Source: JBCCYM01 sp039190005 (GTDB lineage: Bacteria; Pseudomonadota; Gammaproteobacteria; UBA12402). Taken from it: a stretch of DNA of 9,215 bases. Under the pieces are notes generated by a model. That model was not told the DNA's origin, ran no database searches, and worked only from the letters and a program-made list of their open reading frames with translations. How positions within the stretch are numbered: the first letter of the stretch is position 1; each line of letters opens with the position of its first letter. The DNA lies in the NCBI GenBank assembly GCA_039190005.1, contig JBCCYM010000068.1, positions 1 through 9,215 of the forward strand, written 5' to 3'. The position numbers and the translations under genes are program-made. This document shows positions 1 to 7,469 of the stretch, piece by piece.

Positions 1-353
1 AATTTCTCATACGCATAATAAAACATTTGATCCTTATAAGACATATTAAAAAAACAATCTATAACGTTAACAACTTTTTGTTTTTTGTCTTTAGTTTTAT
101 TTTTATTTAGCATAAAGTCTATCGCTGCTTCTTCAAACTTATCCATAGCTACTGTACGGTAACTTTTAGATTTATTTTTCTTGCAATTGCTGCATATATA
201 TTGATATTTTGAATGATAAACGCCTGAACTTTTTAGATAGTCTTTATTCAGAAGACATGATTTACAGAAAACTTTATCGCATACTTGGCACTTATACGGA
301 GAAAATAAGTAATAAAATCGTCTACGACATTGGGGACACTGCTTATTTGGCAT
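1..353 (-). CDS. FYVE-like zinc-finger protein, C-terminus cut by the window edge
   Basis: This frame is open from an ATG at 353 to the left edge (117 codons seen, no stop). A GGGGAGA Shine-Dalgarno ends about 7 bases before the ATG. Cysteines 6, 9, 22, 25, 30, 33, 54 and 57 give C-x2-C-x12-C-x2-C-x4-C-x2-C-x20-C-x2-C. The first six have exactly the spacing of the FYVE finger of eukaryotic EEA1, which binds two zinc ions and phosphatidylinositol 3-phosphate. The basic R(R/K)HHCR signature of true FYVE domains is absent (here YKCQVC), as is the WxxD motif, so lipid binding cannot be assumed. From residue 58 the protein is lysine-rich and probably helical. The DNA is very AT-rich (25 G/C in the first 120 bases), unlike dnaE next to it, which suggests acquired DNA. 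No signal peptide or membrane segment is visible. A RING or other treble-clef finger is the alternative. That it is a gene is fairly sure; its function is unknown. Confidence -1.
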   Translation of the reverse strand, partial: MPNKQCPQCRRRFYYLFSPYKCQVCDKVFCKSCLLNKDYLKSSGVYHSKYQYICSNCKKNKSKSYRTVAMDKFEEAAIDFMLNKNKTKDKKQKVVNVIDCFFNMSYKDQMFYYAYEK

Positions 354-398
354 GATTATCTCCCCTCACTAATCTCCATCAATAAGTCGCCTTTCATT

Positions 399-500
399 TT
401 AATCTTTCTCAATGTAATTTTGAAGATTTCTAATATGGTAGGATAAAGGATTTACATCGCCTAAAAATCGATTACATTGATTACATTTATTGCCTAGCAT
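399..500 (-). CDS. Possible small CxxC protein upstream of the zinc-finger gene
   Basis: A 33-codon ORF (ATG at 500, TAA ending at 399) lies upstream of the FYVE-like gene on the same strand. Its product starts MLGNKCNQCNRFL and contains one CxxC pair and a later histidine (SYHIRN), an arrangement that could form part of a zinc site. An AGGA lies 14 bases before the ATG, which is too far to be a good ribosome site. A further 13-codon ORF (397-356) fills the gap to the ATG at 353. Two CxxC-bearing frames in a row may mean a small zinc-protein operon or a broken upstream part of one gene. I do not recognise it, and chance is possible. The rest of the 354-663 spacer shows no gene and no U-tailed terminator for dnaE. 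Confidence -1.
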   Translation of the reverse strand: MLGNKCNQCNRFLGDVNPLSYHIRNLQNYIEKD

Positions 501-584
501 AAATTCTTTAGCTTTCCTGAGAATTCATTAGTTCTGCTCTACTGGAGCAAGTACAAATCACTTCATTAAGTTATTCACATTTCG

Positions 585-613
585 ATACTACTAAATGCTT
601 AGCATAATTACAA
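585..613 (-). promoter_or_regulatory. Weak promoter candidate for the zinc-finger gene
   Basis: On the minus strand TTGTAA (613-608) and TAGTAT (590-585) are separated by 17 bases; each matches the sigma70 consensus at four of six positions. The spacer contains the dyad ATGCT-T-AGCAT (plus strand 595-605), which could be an operator. The predicted start near 578 would leave a leader of over 200 bases before the ATG at 353. In AT-rich DNA such matches are common, so this is tentative. Confidence -1.
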
Positions 614-663
614 GCTGCTTTCTAATATTGAAAAGATGTTAGATGATTACATATCACCACGAG

Positions 664-3600
664 CTAATAAACAAACCTAACCTCGCTGCCAGGAAACGCG
701 CCTTTCAAACGTGATAACACCTCATCATCCGGTTTTATTTGCCAATCTTTCCCCAAGGAAATAACCGCGTCCGCCTGTTGTTGTTGATAGACAATATGAA
801 TGGGACAAGTGCCACCACGGTGCGTTTGTAATACCGTGGCCAATTGTTGTGAAAAATCTTGATTGCTTTGATCTGATTGATTAGTAAACGATAAAGAAAG
901 ACATTTTGCCCATTTTTCACGAAACTGCGTGACTGTCAGCACTTGTTGACAGCGAAGTCGATAATTACCACTGAAATTATCCAGCGAGACTTCACCTTCA
1001 ACAATCACCACCTCATCATTGTGCAACAACTCTCGGTGTTGTTGATACACATCGGCAAAAAGTGAAATTTCCACTCTGGCACTGTTATCATCTAAAGTGG
1101 CAAAGGCGATACGATCACCACGTTTAGTCATGACGGTGCGCAAACTACTAACCAAACCCGCTACCATCACGGTTTGGTTTGTTGTGAGTTTTAACTCCGC
1201 TAATCTATTGGTAAGTAATTGACCAAATTCCAGCCAATAAGGTGTCATGGGATGACCACTGAGGTAGAGCCCCAACGCTTCTTTCTCCGCGCGCAGTCGC
1301 GCGCGATCTGACCACTCGTCTACGGGTTTTAATTGTAAATCCTGTTGTTCAGGTTGACTGAAACCACCAAATAGATCATCTTGTGTCTCATGTTGCAATT
1401 GATGCTCCGCCGCTTGCAACATGGTTGGTACATTTTCCATCATCTCGGCACGATGATGACCGAGCTTGTCCATAGCGCCTGATTTAATTAAGGCTTCAAT
1501 CACCTTTTTATTGACTTTACGTAAATTATTGCGCAAACAAAAATCAAGCATATTTTTGAAAGGACCACCACGCTGACGCTCTTCCAAAACACTGGTCAGA
1601 GCGGCCTCGCCCGCGCCTTTTATCGCGCCCAAACCATAACAGATCTCACCTTCATCATTGACGGTAAAAGCGTAATCGCCACTGTTAATATCCGGTGTCG
1701 TTATGGTTAAACCCAGCGCTTTGGCATCATGAAAAAACCGTAACACTTTATCGGTGTGATCCATATCCGATGATAACACCGCTGCCATAAATTCAGCGGG
1801 ATAATGCGCTTTTAAATAAGCGGTTTGATACGTAACCAAACCATAAGCGACTGAGTGTGATTTATTAAAACCATAACCGGCAAATTTTTCCATCAAATCA
1901 AATATCTTACCGGCAACATGAGGATCAACCTCGCGTTCAGTCGCGCCTTCGACAAACACTAAACGCTGTTTCGCCATTTCTTCCGGTTTCTTTTTGCCCA
2001 TTGCTTTGCGCAACACATCGGCACTGCCAAGTGTATAGCCAGCTAACACCTGAGCGATTTGCATCACCTGTTCCTGATATAAAATCACACCGTAGGTTGG
2101 TTTTAGAATCGGCTCAAGCAGTGGATGTGGATATTCAACCCGAGTACGCCCATGACGACGATTGATAAAATCGTCAACCATCCCCGATTGCAAGGGTCCA
2201 GGACGAAATAACGCCACCAAGGAAACAATATCCTCCAAACAATTTGGCTGTAACTTTTTAACCAGATCAGTAATACCGCGTGATTCCAATTGGAAAATTG
2301 CCGTGGTTTTGCAATCCCTGAGCAGTTGAAATGTTTTATCATCATCAAGCGGCAGCGCGCGAATGTCTAAAGGTGGTTCATGTCGTTTTGCCCGATTGCT
2401 ATTAATTGACTTCACAGCATTATTGATAATAGTTAAATTACGCAAACCGAGAAAATCAAATTTAACCAAACCCACGGCTTCAATATCAATTTTGTCGAAA
2501 TGCGACACCGGCGTCGCGTCACCAGTTTCACAATAAATAGCGGTAAACCGCGTTAATTTCCCCGGCGCGATTACCACCCCTGCCGCGTGTTTACCGGCAT
2601 TTCTTGCCAATCCCTCCAAAGATTTTGCTAAATCAATCAGATTACGCACATCATCTTCTTGTTGATAACGATTTTTTAACTCATCTTCCTGTAGCGCTTT
2701 GTCTAGGGTAATCCCCAGCTCAAATGGAATTAATTTAGCAATTTTATCGACAAAGCCATAAGGCAATCCTAATACGCGCCCCACATCACGAACAACCGCG
2801 CGCGCCGCCATAGTACCAAAGGTAATAATTTGCGAGACACTGTCGTGACCATATTTGTCAGCGACATACTTAATCACACGATCACGCCCTTCAATACAGA
2901 AATCAATATCAAAGTCAGGCATGGATATCCGTTCTGGATTTAAAAAGCGCTCAAACAGCAAATGATACGCCAATGGATCAGGGTCAGTGATTTTTAAGGC
3001 GTAAGCGACCAGCGAACCGGCACCGGAGCCTCGTCCTGGTCCAATAGGAATATCGTTATTTCGCGCCCAGTTAATAAAATCAGCAACAATGAGGAAATAA
3101 CCAGCAAAACCCATGTTGATGATAATATCCAATTCAAATTGTAACCTTTCTCTATAAACATCATGTTTTTCTGGTGGCACTTTAAAAAAAGCCAGTCGCT
3201 CTTCTAAACCTGATTTTGCTTGCGCGATCAGATAATTTTCTACATTCATCCCCTCAGGAACAACAAAGTTGGGGAAAGCACTTTTTTTCAAATTAAACGC
3301 TGGAAAGCCAGGCAAATAATCCGGGGTAAGTTTTAAGACTAGATTACAACGTTTGGCAATTTCGACACTGTTTGTTAATGCCTGCGGCAAATCAGCAAAC
3401 AACTCTGCCATCTCTTTTGTTGAGCGCAGATATTGCTTGTCGGTATATTTGCGCGCTCGTCGAGCATCGTTGAGCTGTGTGCCATCATGAATACAAACTC
3501 GCGCTTCATGGGCTGAAAAATCCTCAGCTTGTAAAAATCGCACTTGATTGGTCGCCACCAAAGGCACATTATGACTGGCCGCCAGTTTTACCGCGTGGGC

Positions 3601-4155
3601 GATATAATTTTCTTCACCTTGATGACCAACCCGCTGCAATTCCAGATAAAAACGCCCGGGAAACCATTGCTGCCACTGTTGTAATAACTGTTCGGCTAAT
3701 GGCACATTACCACCGATCAAGGCCTGACCAATATCACCATATAAACCGCCTGATAACGCGATCAAGCCATCATGATGCGCGTCCAACCACTGTTTTTTAA
3801 TTAAGGGCAAATAATAGGTCTGTCCCTGAGTATACGCCTTGGAAATTAATTCAACTAAATTGAGATAGCCTTGGTTATTCTGACATAACAGCAATACATG
3901 AAAAGCCTGGCGTGAATTTTCAGGATTTTCTAAACGCAAATCCGCGCCCAATATCGGTTTAACGCCACTATTCAAGCAAGCACGATAGAATTTAACAGCG
4001 GCAAAAATATTCACATGATCTGTCAGCGCTACCGCGGTCATCCCGAGTGCCTTGCATTGCTGGGTAAGCGCTTTAATGCGGATTAGACTATCAATTAATG
4101 AAAATTCACTGTGTACATTCAGGTGAGTAAATTGTTGTACGTTATCGTTGCTCAT
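664..4155 (-). CDS. dnaE: DNA polymerase III alpha subunit (DnaE)
   Basis: This is the catalytic subunit of the replicative DNA polymerase III holoenzyme, acting at the fork with the beta clamp, epsilon and the clamp loader. The product is 1163 residues, the normal length for proteobacterial DnaE1, and aligns by eye with E. coli DnaE from end to end. The PHP domain is at about residues 9-270 (HLNVHSEFSLID; TDH at 45-47). The palm and fingers follow, with PDFDIDF at 413-419 giving two catalytic aspartates (416, 418) and KFDFLG giving the third (567). Other landmarks are GPGRGSGAGS (372-381), FRPGPLQSGMVD (650-661), the beta-clamp motif QDDLF (925-929) and a C-terminal OB-fold region at about 995-1075. 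No intein, frameshift or missing catalytic residue is seen. The ATG at 4155 has only a weak ribosome site, but no better in-frame start lies between it and the upstream TAG. Its promoter is not obvious. Confidence -1.
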   Translation of the reverse strand: MSNDNVQQFTHLNVHSEFSLIDSLIRIKALTQQCKALGMTAVALTDHVNIFAAVKFYRACLNSGVKPILGADLRLENPENSRQAFHVLLLCQNNQGYLNLVELISKAYTQGQTYYLPLIKKQWLDAHHDGLIALSGGLYGDIGQALIGGNVPLAEQLLQQWQQWFPGRFYLELQRVGHQGEENYIAHAVKLAASHNVPLVATNQVRFLQAEDFSAHEARVCIHDGTQLNDARRARKYTDKQYLRSTKEMAELFADLPQALTNSVEIAKRCNLVLKLTPDYLPGFPAFNLKKSAFPNFVVPEGMNVENYLIAQAKSGLEERLAFFKVPPEKHDVYRERLQFELDIIINMGFAGYFLIVADFINWARNNDIPIGPGRGSGAGSLVAYALKITDPDPLAYHLLFERFLNPERISMPDFDIDFCIEGRDRVIKYVADKYGHDSVSQIITFGTMAARAVVRDVGRVLGLPYGFVDKIAKLIPFELGITLDKALQEDELKNRYQQEDDVRNLIDLAKSLEGLARNAGKHAAGVVIAPGKLTRFTAIYCETGDATPVSHFDKIDIEAVGLVKFDFLGLRNLTIINNAVKSINSNRAKRHEPPLDIRALPLDDDKTFQLLRDCKTTAIFQLESRGITDLVKKLQPNCLEDIVSLVALFRPGPLQSGMVDDFINRRHGRTRVEYPHPLLEPILKPTYGVILYQEQVMQIAQVLAGYTLGSADVLRKAMGKKKPEEMAKQRLVFVEGATEREVDPHVAGKIFDLMEKFAGYGFNKSHSVAYGLVTYQTAYLKAHYPAEFMAAVLSSDMDHTDKVLRFFHDAKALGLTITTPDINSGDYAFTVNDEGEICYGLGAIKGAGEAALTSVLEERQRGGPFKNMLDFCLRNNLRKVNKKVIEALIKSGAMDKLGHHRAEMMENVPTMLQAAEHQLQHETQDDLFGGFSQPEQQDLQLKPVDEWSDRARLRAEKEALGLYLSGHPMTPYWLEFGQLLTNRLAELKLTTNQTVMVAGLVSSLRTVMTKRGDRIAFATLDDNSARVEISLFADVYQQHRELLHNDEVVIVEGEVSLDNFSGNYRLRCQQVLTVTQFREKWAKCLSLSFTNQSDQSNQDFSQQLATVLQTHRGGTCPIHIVYQQQQADAVISLGKDWQIKPDDEVLSRLKGAFPGSEVRFVY

Positions 4156-4313
4156 GTTGATCTTATGATAATCTAACTCATGGCAAAAGTCAGCAGTTGT
4201 TAGCTATTGAAAATATCACTTATTATCGGCTTACACCTTGAAAGACAAGATACAATTCTCATAAAAAAACTAATAAAATCAATTTGTTATCATAAAAATG
4301 TCTTCATCTGCAT

Positions 4314-4342
4314 TTGACAAAGACAAAAAAATGCTTTATACT
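4314..4342 (+). promoter_or_regulatory. Strong sigma70 promoter of the condensation-MFS unit
   Basis: TTGACA (4314-4319, perfect -35) and TATACT (4337-4342, five of six -10 bases) are separated by exactly 17 bases. The predicted start near 4349 gives an AT-rich leader of about 30 bases before the ATG at 4379. No clear operator or riboswitch is visible, so expression may be substantial unless a repressor site was missed. Confidence -1.
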
Positions 4343-4378
4343 GATTTGCTATAAAAATAATAACAAAGGCGGCAAAAA

Positions 4379-5707
4379 ATGAACTCTATGACATTACCTT
4401 GTAGTCATCACCAATTACGTTGGCTTGAGCATGAAGAAAGTACTTCATCTTCTTATGCAAAACATAATATTCCATTCATCATGCGTCGACACGGGCCATT
4501 GGATATCGAAAAATTAAGGCAATCAATGCAAACAATCATTGCCAAAAATGACGCTTTACAACTAGCTATCTATAAACATGAGGGGAAATTGCATCAGCGA
4601 ATTCATTCTATTGAGACAGTTCACATTAATGAATATCATTTACCTGATAGTTCAGTTGAAGACTATTGCCATCTTCTGCGCAAACTGACATCTGAAAGCA
4701 TTCCTTACGATAAACCACCGTTATTAAGAGCAAACGTTGTTTGGCATAGTGAAGCATGTCAAACCATAGTGATCGTCATTAGCCACATGATCGCAGACGC
4801 TGAATCAGCGATTATTCTAATGAGAATGTTACAGCAATGTTATCATAGTGGTGACATCAAAACTGAAGAAAATTATCTGGCATCTTATAGTGATTATATC
4901 AAATATGATACCACCCGACATTTTCATACCGATTATTCAGCAAAAATAAATTTCTGGACCAACTATCTAAAAAACTATAGACCACTTCGCACACTCTATG
5001 ACAGCAAAAAACTACATAAAAAGAATGACTATACATTTTTCGATTTTGATAAGAAAACCATTCTAAAACTTAGACAACAAAAGCATAAACTAAAATGCAG
5101 CATCTTTGAATATTTATTGGCAGCATTTGTACTATCTTGCTCGACAATCTTAAATCAGGATGATATCTCTTTCTTTTTGCCGGTATCTGAGCGACGTACC
5201 CGTTATTTTTTCAAAAAGATTGGCTTCTTATCAGGTCCTATTTTATTTCGTGCCAAGGTGGAAAAAAATCTAACTGTGCGCGAGTGGATTGACAACATTC
5301 GCGGCAATGTGCAATCCGTTGTCAATAATTTTCTGCCTGTCAGATTAATAGAAAATAAATTTCGAAAAAGATACAACACTTCCATCATGAGCAATGTTAT
5401 GCTCAGCTGGATAAATTTAAAGTACGCGCAATTGAAAACAATAGATGGCATCAAGTATGAATTTCCTAGAGAAATAATTGGCGCCGGCAATAATATGGGC
5501 ATGCCCTTGTTTATTTCCTTTTTTTATTATAATCATAGCGTAAGACTACAGATTGACTATAATGCCCAGATCTATAATGCTCAAGTCATTGAAAAATGGA
5601 TGGATACTTATAACCGTATTCTTTTAGAAATGCTAGCCACTCAAGAGCAAACGCTTGCAGACATTACTGATAAAATTACCGCGACATTGGCGTCGAAATC
5701 AGCGTAA
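4379..5707 (+). CDS. Stand-alone NRPS-type condensation-domain acyltransferase
   Basis: The 442-residue product is the size of one condensation (C) domain with nothing attached. Domains of this superfamily (NRPS C domains, PapA and wax-ester synthases, chloramphenicol acetyltransferase) join an acyl or peptidyl group to an amine or alcohol through a His-x3-Asp motif. That motif is HMIAD, His136 to Asp140; the preceding His and following Gly of the NRPS HHxxxDG form are Ser and Ala. Residues 9-16 (SHHQLRWL) match the C1 region. PVSERR at 268-273 and the IGFLSGP stretch after it match the C5 region. No adenylation or carrier domain is in the protein or elsewhere in the window, so the donor must come from elsewhere, perhaps as acyl-CoA or on a remote carrier. 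No signal peptide is seen; it is presumably cytosolic. The ATG has a modest AAAGG 9 bases upstream. The superfamily call is good; the substrate is unknown. Confidence -1.
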   Translation: MNSMTLPCSHHQLRWLEHEESTSSSYAKHNIPFIMRRHGPLDIEKLRQSMQTIIAKNDALQLAIYKHEGKLHQRIHSIETVHINEYHLPDSSVEDYCHLLRKLTSESIPYDKPPLLRANVVWHSEACQTIVIVISHMIADAESAIILMRMLQQCYHSGDIKTEENYLASYSDYIKYDTTRHFHTDYSAKINFWTNYLKNYRPLRTLYDSKKLHKKNDYTFFDFDKKTILKLRQQKHKLKCSIFEYLLAAFVLSCSTILNQDDISFFLPVSERRTRYFFKKIGFLSGPILFRAKVEKNLTVREWIDNIRGNVQSVVNNFLPVRLIENKFRKRYNTSIMSNVMLSWINLKYAQLKTIDGIKYEFPREIIGAGNNMGMPLFISFFYYNHSVRLQIDYNAQIYNAQVIEKWMDTYNRILLEMLATQEQTLADITDKITATLASKSA

Positions 5708-6928
5708 ATGAATTCCGCGATTAGCGCTGTTATTATTTTAAATCTCATGGAATGGTATGACTATTCCGTTTTTGTCTATTTTGGCAAAAAAATCGCTGAA
5801 GAATTTTTTCCGGTTCTTTCCGTATCCACTTCGGCAATCGCGTTAACCACTGTACTTATTAGTTTTGTGGTCAGACCGATGGGCGGTTTACTTATAAGCT
5901 GGTTGGCGGACACAATTTCAACACGGCTCGCCCTAAAATTATCGGTGATATGTATGACCCTACCAACTTTCCTGGTAGGATTATTACCAAGCTATAAAAC
6001 CATCGGTATGGCTTCAGCAATATTGCTTATTTTGTTGCGAATATTACAAGGACTTGGCGCTGGCGCTCAATATTCCAATTCACTAGTTGTTGTTTCAGAC
6101 TTATCTTCAACGTACCGTGGTTTAAAAGTTAGCTTAAACTTTGTCAGCGCCACCATTGGTTTTATCGCGGTCACACTGTTATGTTTTATCATTCATCATA
6201 TCATCCCCACAGCTATTTGGAACATATGGGGCTGGCGTATTTTATTTTGGGCAACTTCAATAAATATCATCATAATACCCCTACTACTACTAAACTACTT
6301 AAAATCAATTAATCACGGCGCTCAAAAACCTGATGTGAATGTATTTATTTATGCCAAGAAAGTTTGGCAAACCATTTTAAAAGGCATTATCCTAGCAGGC
6401 ACCGGCGGAGCAATATACTTTACCGTTTTTGTCGCTTTGTACCAATACCAACAACATGACTTGAACTATTTCTCAACATCTCAAGGTATGTTGATCAATA
6501 CAGGCAATCTAATTGTGCTATGCTTGATGACACCATTGTTCGCGTATTTTTCAGACCTTTTTGGTCGCAAACCATTCCTGCTACTATCTACCCTGCTTTT
6601 CATGTTATGCAGTTTGCCAATCATGTATATGATGCACACAAGTGCCAAAGGATTTATCCTGGCGAATCTACTATTCAGTTTATTGTCCGCGATTTATATT
6701 GGTCCAATTTCTGTCGTCTATACAGAACTATTTAAAAAATACCGTTACATATTAACAACGCTCATTTACAACATAGGGACAGGATTTATTGGCGCCGCGA
6801 CATTATCAATTATTTCCATTCTAACACTTCATTTACATCATATACCATCATGGCGTGTATTAGGTGTTTACTTAACAATATTCGGTCTCATCGGGTCGAT
6901 AACATTATTTTTGAGTTCCCCGACATAA
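5708..6928 (+). CDS. MFS transporter of the MHS (ProP-like) type
   Basis: This 406-residue protein is almost entirely hydrophobic segments, about 12, and belongs in the inner membrane. MHS landmarks, as in the ProP/ShiA group, are EWYDY (15-19) followed by FFP, RPMGG (56-60), RILQGLGAGAQY (111-122) and WGWRILF (174-180). The inter-helix motif SDLFGRK (282-288) is intact in the C-terminal half. Its N-terminal counterpart is degenerate (ADTISTR), and the usual GGE after the RILQG motif is GAQ, so an acidic residue has become Gln. These changes suggest altered substrate or coupling. MHS proteins usually import with protons, but the link to a condensation enzyme makes export of its product equally plausible. 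The ATG directly follows the TAA of the upstream gene in the same frame, with no ribosome site of its own, so translation probably depends on reinitiation. The family is sure; substrate and direction are unknown. Confidence -1.
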   Translation: MNSAISAVIILNLMEWYDYSVFVYFGKKIAEEFFPVLSVSTSAIALTTVLISFVVRPMGGLLISWLADTISTRLALKLSVICMTLPTFLVGLLPSYKTIGMASAILLILLRILQGLGAGAQYSNSLVVVSDLSSTYRGLKVSLNFVSATIGFIAVTLLCFIIHHIIPTAIWNIWGWRILFWATSINIIIIPLLLLNYLKSINHGAQKPDVNVFIYAKKVWQTILKGIILAGTGGAIYFTVFVALYQYQQHDLNYFSTSQGMLINTGNLIVLCLMTPLFAYFSDLFGRKPFLLLSTLLFMLCSLPIMYMMHTSAKGFILANLLFSLLSAIYIGPISVVYTELFKKYRYILTTLIYNIGTGFIGAATLSIISILTLHLHHIPSWRVLGVYLTIFGLIGSITLFLSSPT

Positions 6929-7055
6929 AATTGAAGCCTTGCCGCCTTAGTATGTAAAGCAAGCGCGACCATTTGGTCCGATTGAATAAAAATGGTACAC
7001 AGAAAAGGGTGAACAAATTACTAAATTAAGGTATCAAATTTAAGTATACCCTAAC

Positions 7056-7087
7056 TTTACACATGAAAATCGTTAAAAAAGTGTAAA
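7056..7087. repeat. Inverted repeat in the 6929-7235 spacer
   Basis: TTTACAC (7056-7062) and GTGTAAA (7081-7087) are perfect 7-base arms around an 18-base AT-rich loop, followed by a few A and T but no strong U tract. It may be a weak terminator for the unit ending at 6928 or a regulator site. A smaller dyad, GACCA-TT-TGGTC, lies at 6967-6978. Otherwise the spacer from 6929 to about 7140 holds no gene that I can support. Confidence -1.
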
Positions 7088-7145
7088 AATAGCGTTGTTT
7101 TTTGAATTATTTGACAGATTACAAGTAAGGTCTAAGAGTCTAACT

Positions 7146-7154
7146 TGATATTAT
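7146..7154 (+). promoter_or_regulatory. Extended -10 promoter candidate for the antitoxin gene
   Basis: TGATATTAT (7146-7154) is an extended -10 element with five of six consensus bases and the TG dinucleotide one base upstream. No matching -35 is at the right distance; the perfect TTGACA at 7111-7116 is about 32 bases away. The transcript would start near 7161. Tentative. Confidence -1.
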
Positions 7155-7189
7155 TTTTATCAGCATTTTATGTAATTTTATGTTGTAAT

Positions 7190-7214
7190 ACTCATAGAGA
7201 GTTATAGTTACTCT
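7190..7214. promoter_or_regulatory. Possible antitoxin operator made of ACTC/GAGT half-sites
   Basis: Two overlapping dyads share a half-site: ACTC-N5-GAGT (7190-7202) and AGAGT-N7-ACTCT (7198-7214), just before the antitoxin gene. Ribbon-helix-helix antitoxins commonly repress their own operon by binding tandem short half-sites, which fits the position. GTCTAA is also directly repeated at 7130-7135 and 7138-7143. The operator role is inferred from the layout only. Confidence -1.
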
Positions 7215-7225
7215 TAAAAAGTAGT

Positions 7226-7230
7226 GAGGA
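7226..7230 (+). promoter_or_regulatory. Ribosome site that fixes the antitoxin start
   Basis: GAGGA lies 5 bases before the ATG at 7236. It overlaps and rules out the in-frame GTG at 7224, which has no ribosome site of its own. Confidence -1.
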
Positions 7231-7235
7231 TACTG

Positions 7236-7469
7236 ATGAAAAGAATACAAGTAATGGTTGAAAATGATTTATATAATCAAATGTTGCATAGCTCACATGA
7301 AAAAGGGTTATCACTGAGTTCATTTGCTCGGTTGGTGTTACTTAATACATTCAAGAAAAAGGTTAAAATGAAAGCTCTAGATGAAGCACTACTTGATCTT
7401 GAAAATGGTCATGTCGAAGAATTTACCCCTGAACAATTTAATCAGCAGATAGATGATCTGATGAAATAA
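7236..7469 (+). CDS. Ribbon-helix-helix antitoxin, RelB/DinJ-like
   Basis: The 77-residue product begins MKRIQVMVENDLYNQML. Its N-terminal half fits a ribbon-helix-helix fold: a short beta strand (RIQVMVE), helix A (about residues 10-23), a Gly-Leu-Ser turn and helix B (about 26-40). Such dimers bind operator DNA. The C-terminal half (LDEALLDLENGHVEEFTPEQF) has the acidic, Glu-rich character of antitoxin tails that wrap the toxin. The start is the ATG at 7236 because GAGGA lies 5 bases before it. Directly downstream, overlapping the stop codon, is the remnant of a RelE/YafQ-like toxin, so this looks like a solitary antitoxin left after toxin loss. It could still repress its own promoter or neutralise related toxins encoded elsewhere. 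RHH is fairly sure; the exact antitoxin family is not. Confidence -1.
   Translation: MKRIQVMVENDLYNQMLHSSHEKGLSLSSFARLVLLNTFKKKVKMKALDEALLDLENGHVEEFTPEQFNQQIDDLMK

Noticed and set aside
3477..3800. 107-codon plus-strand frame inside dnaE
   Set aside because: It lies wholly antisense to conserved DnaE sequence, has no ribosome site and no recognisable motif; the same applies to the other frames inside dnaE and the frames at 5203-5502 and 6520-6735.
664..4155. Intein, frameshift or error-prone DnaE2 variant
   Set aside because: The protein is continuous, of normal DnaE1 length, with all catalytic aspartates and the C-terminal clamp motif.
4222..4248. Minus-strand promoter for dnaE (TTGTCT with TAATAA or GATAAT)
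   Set aside because: With TAATAA the spacing is 17 but only three -10 bases match; with GATAAT the spacing is 15. Neither is convincing.
6967..6978. GACCA-TT-TGGTC as a rho-independent terminator of the MFS gene
   Set aside because: The stem is short with a loop too tight to form fully, and no U tract follows.
6929..6990. tRNA-like fold after the MFS gene
   Set aside because: There is no T-loop GGTTCGA sequence and no acceptor stem.
7224..7235. GTG at 7224 as the antitoxin start
   Set aside because: The GAGGA ribosome site overlaps this codon and is placed for the ATG at 7236.
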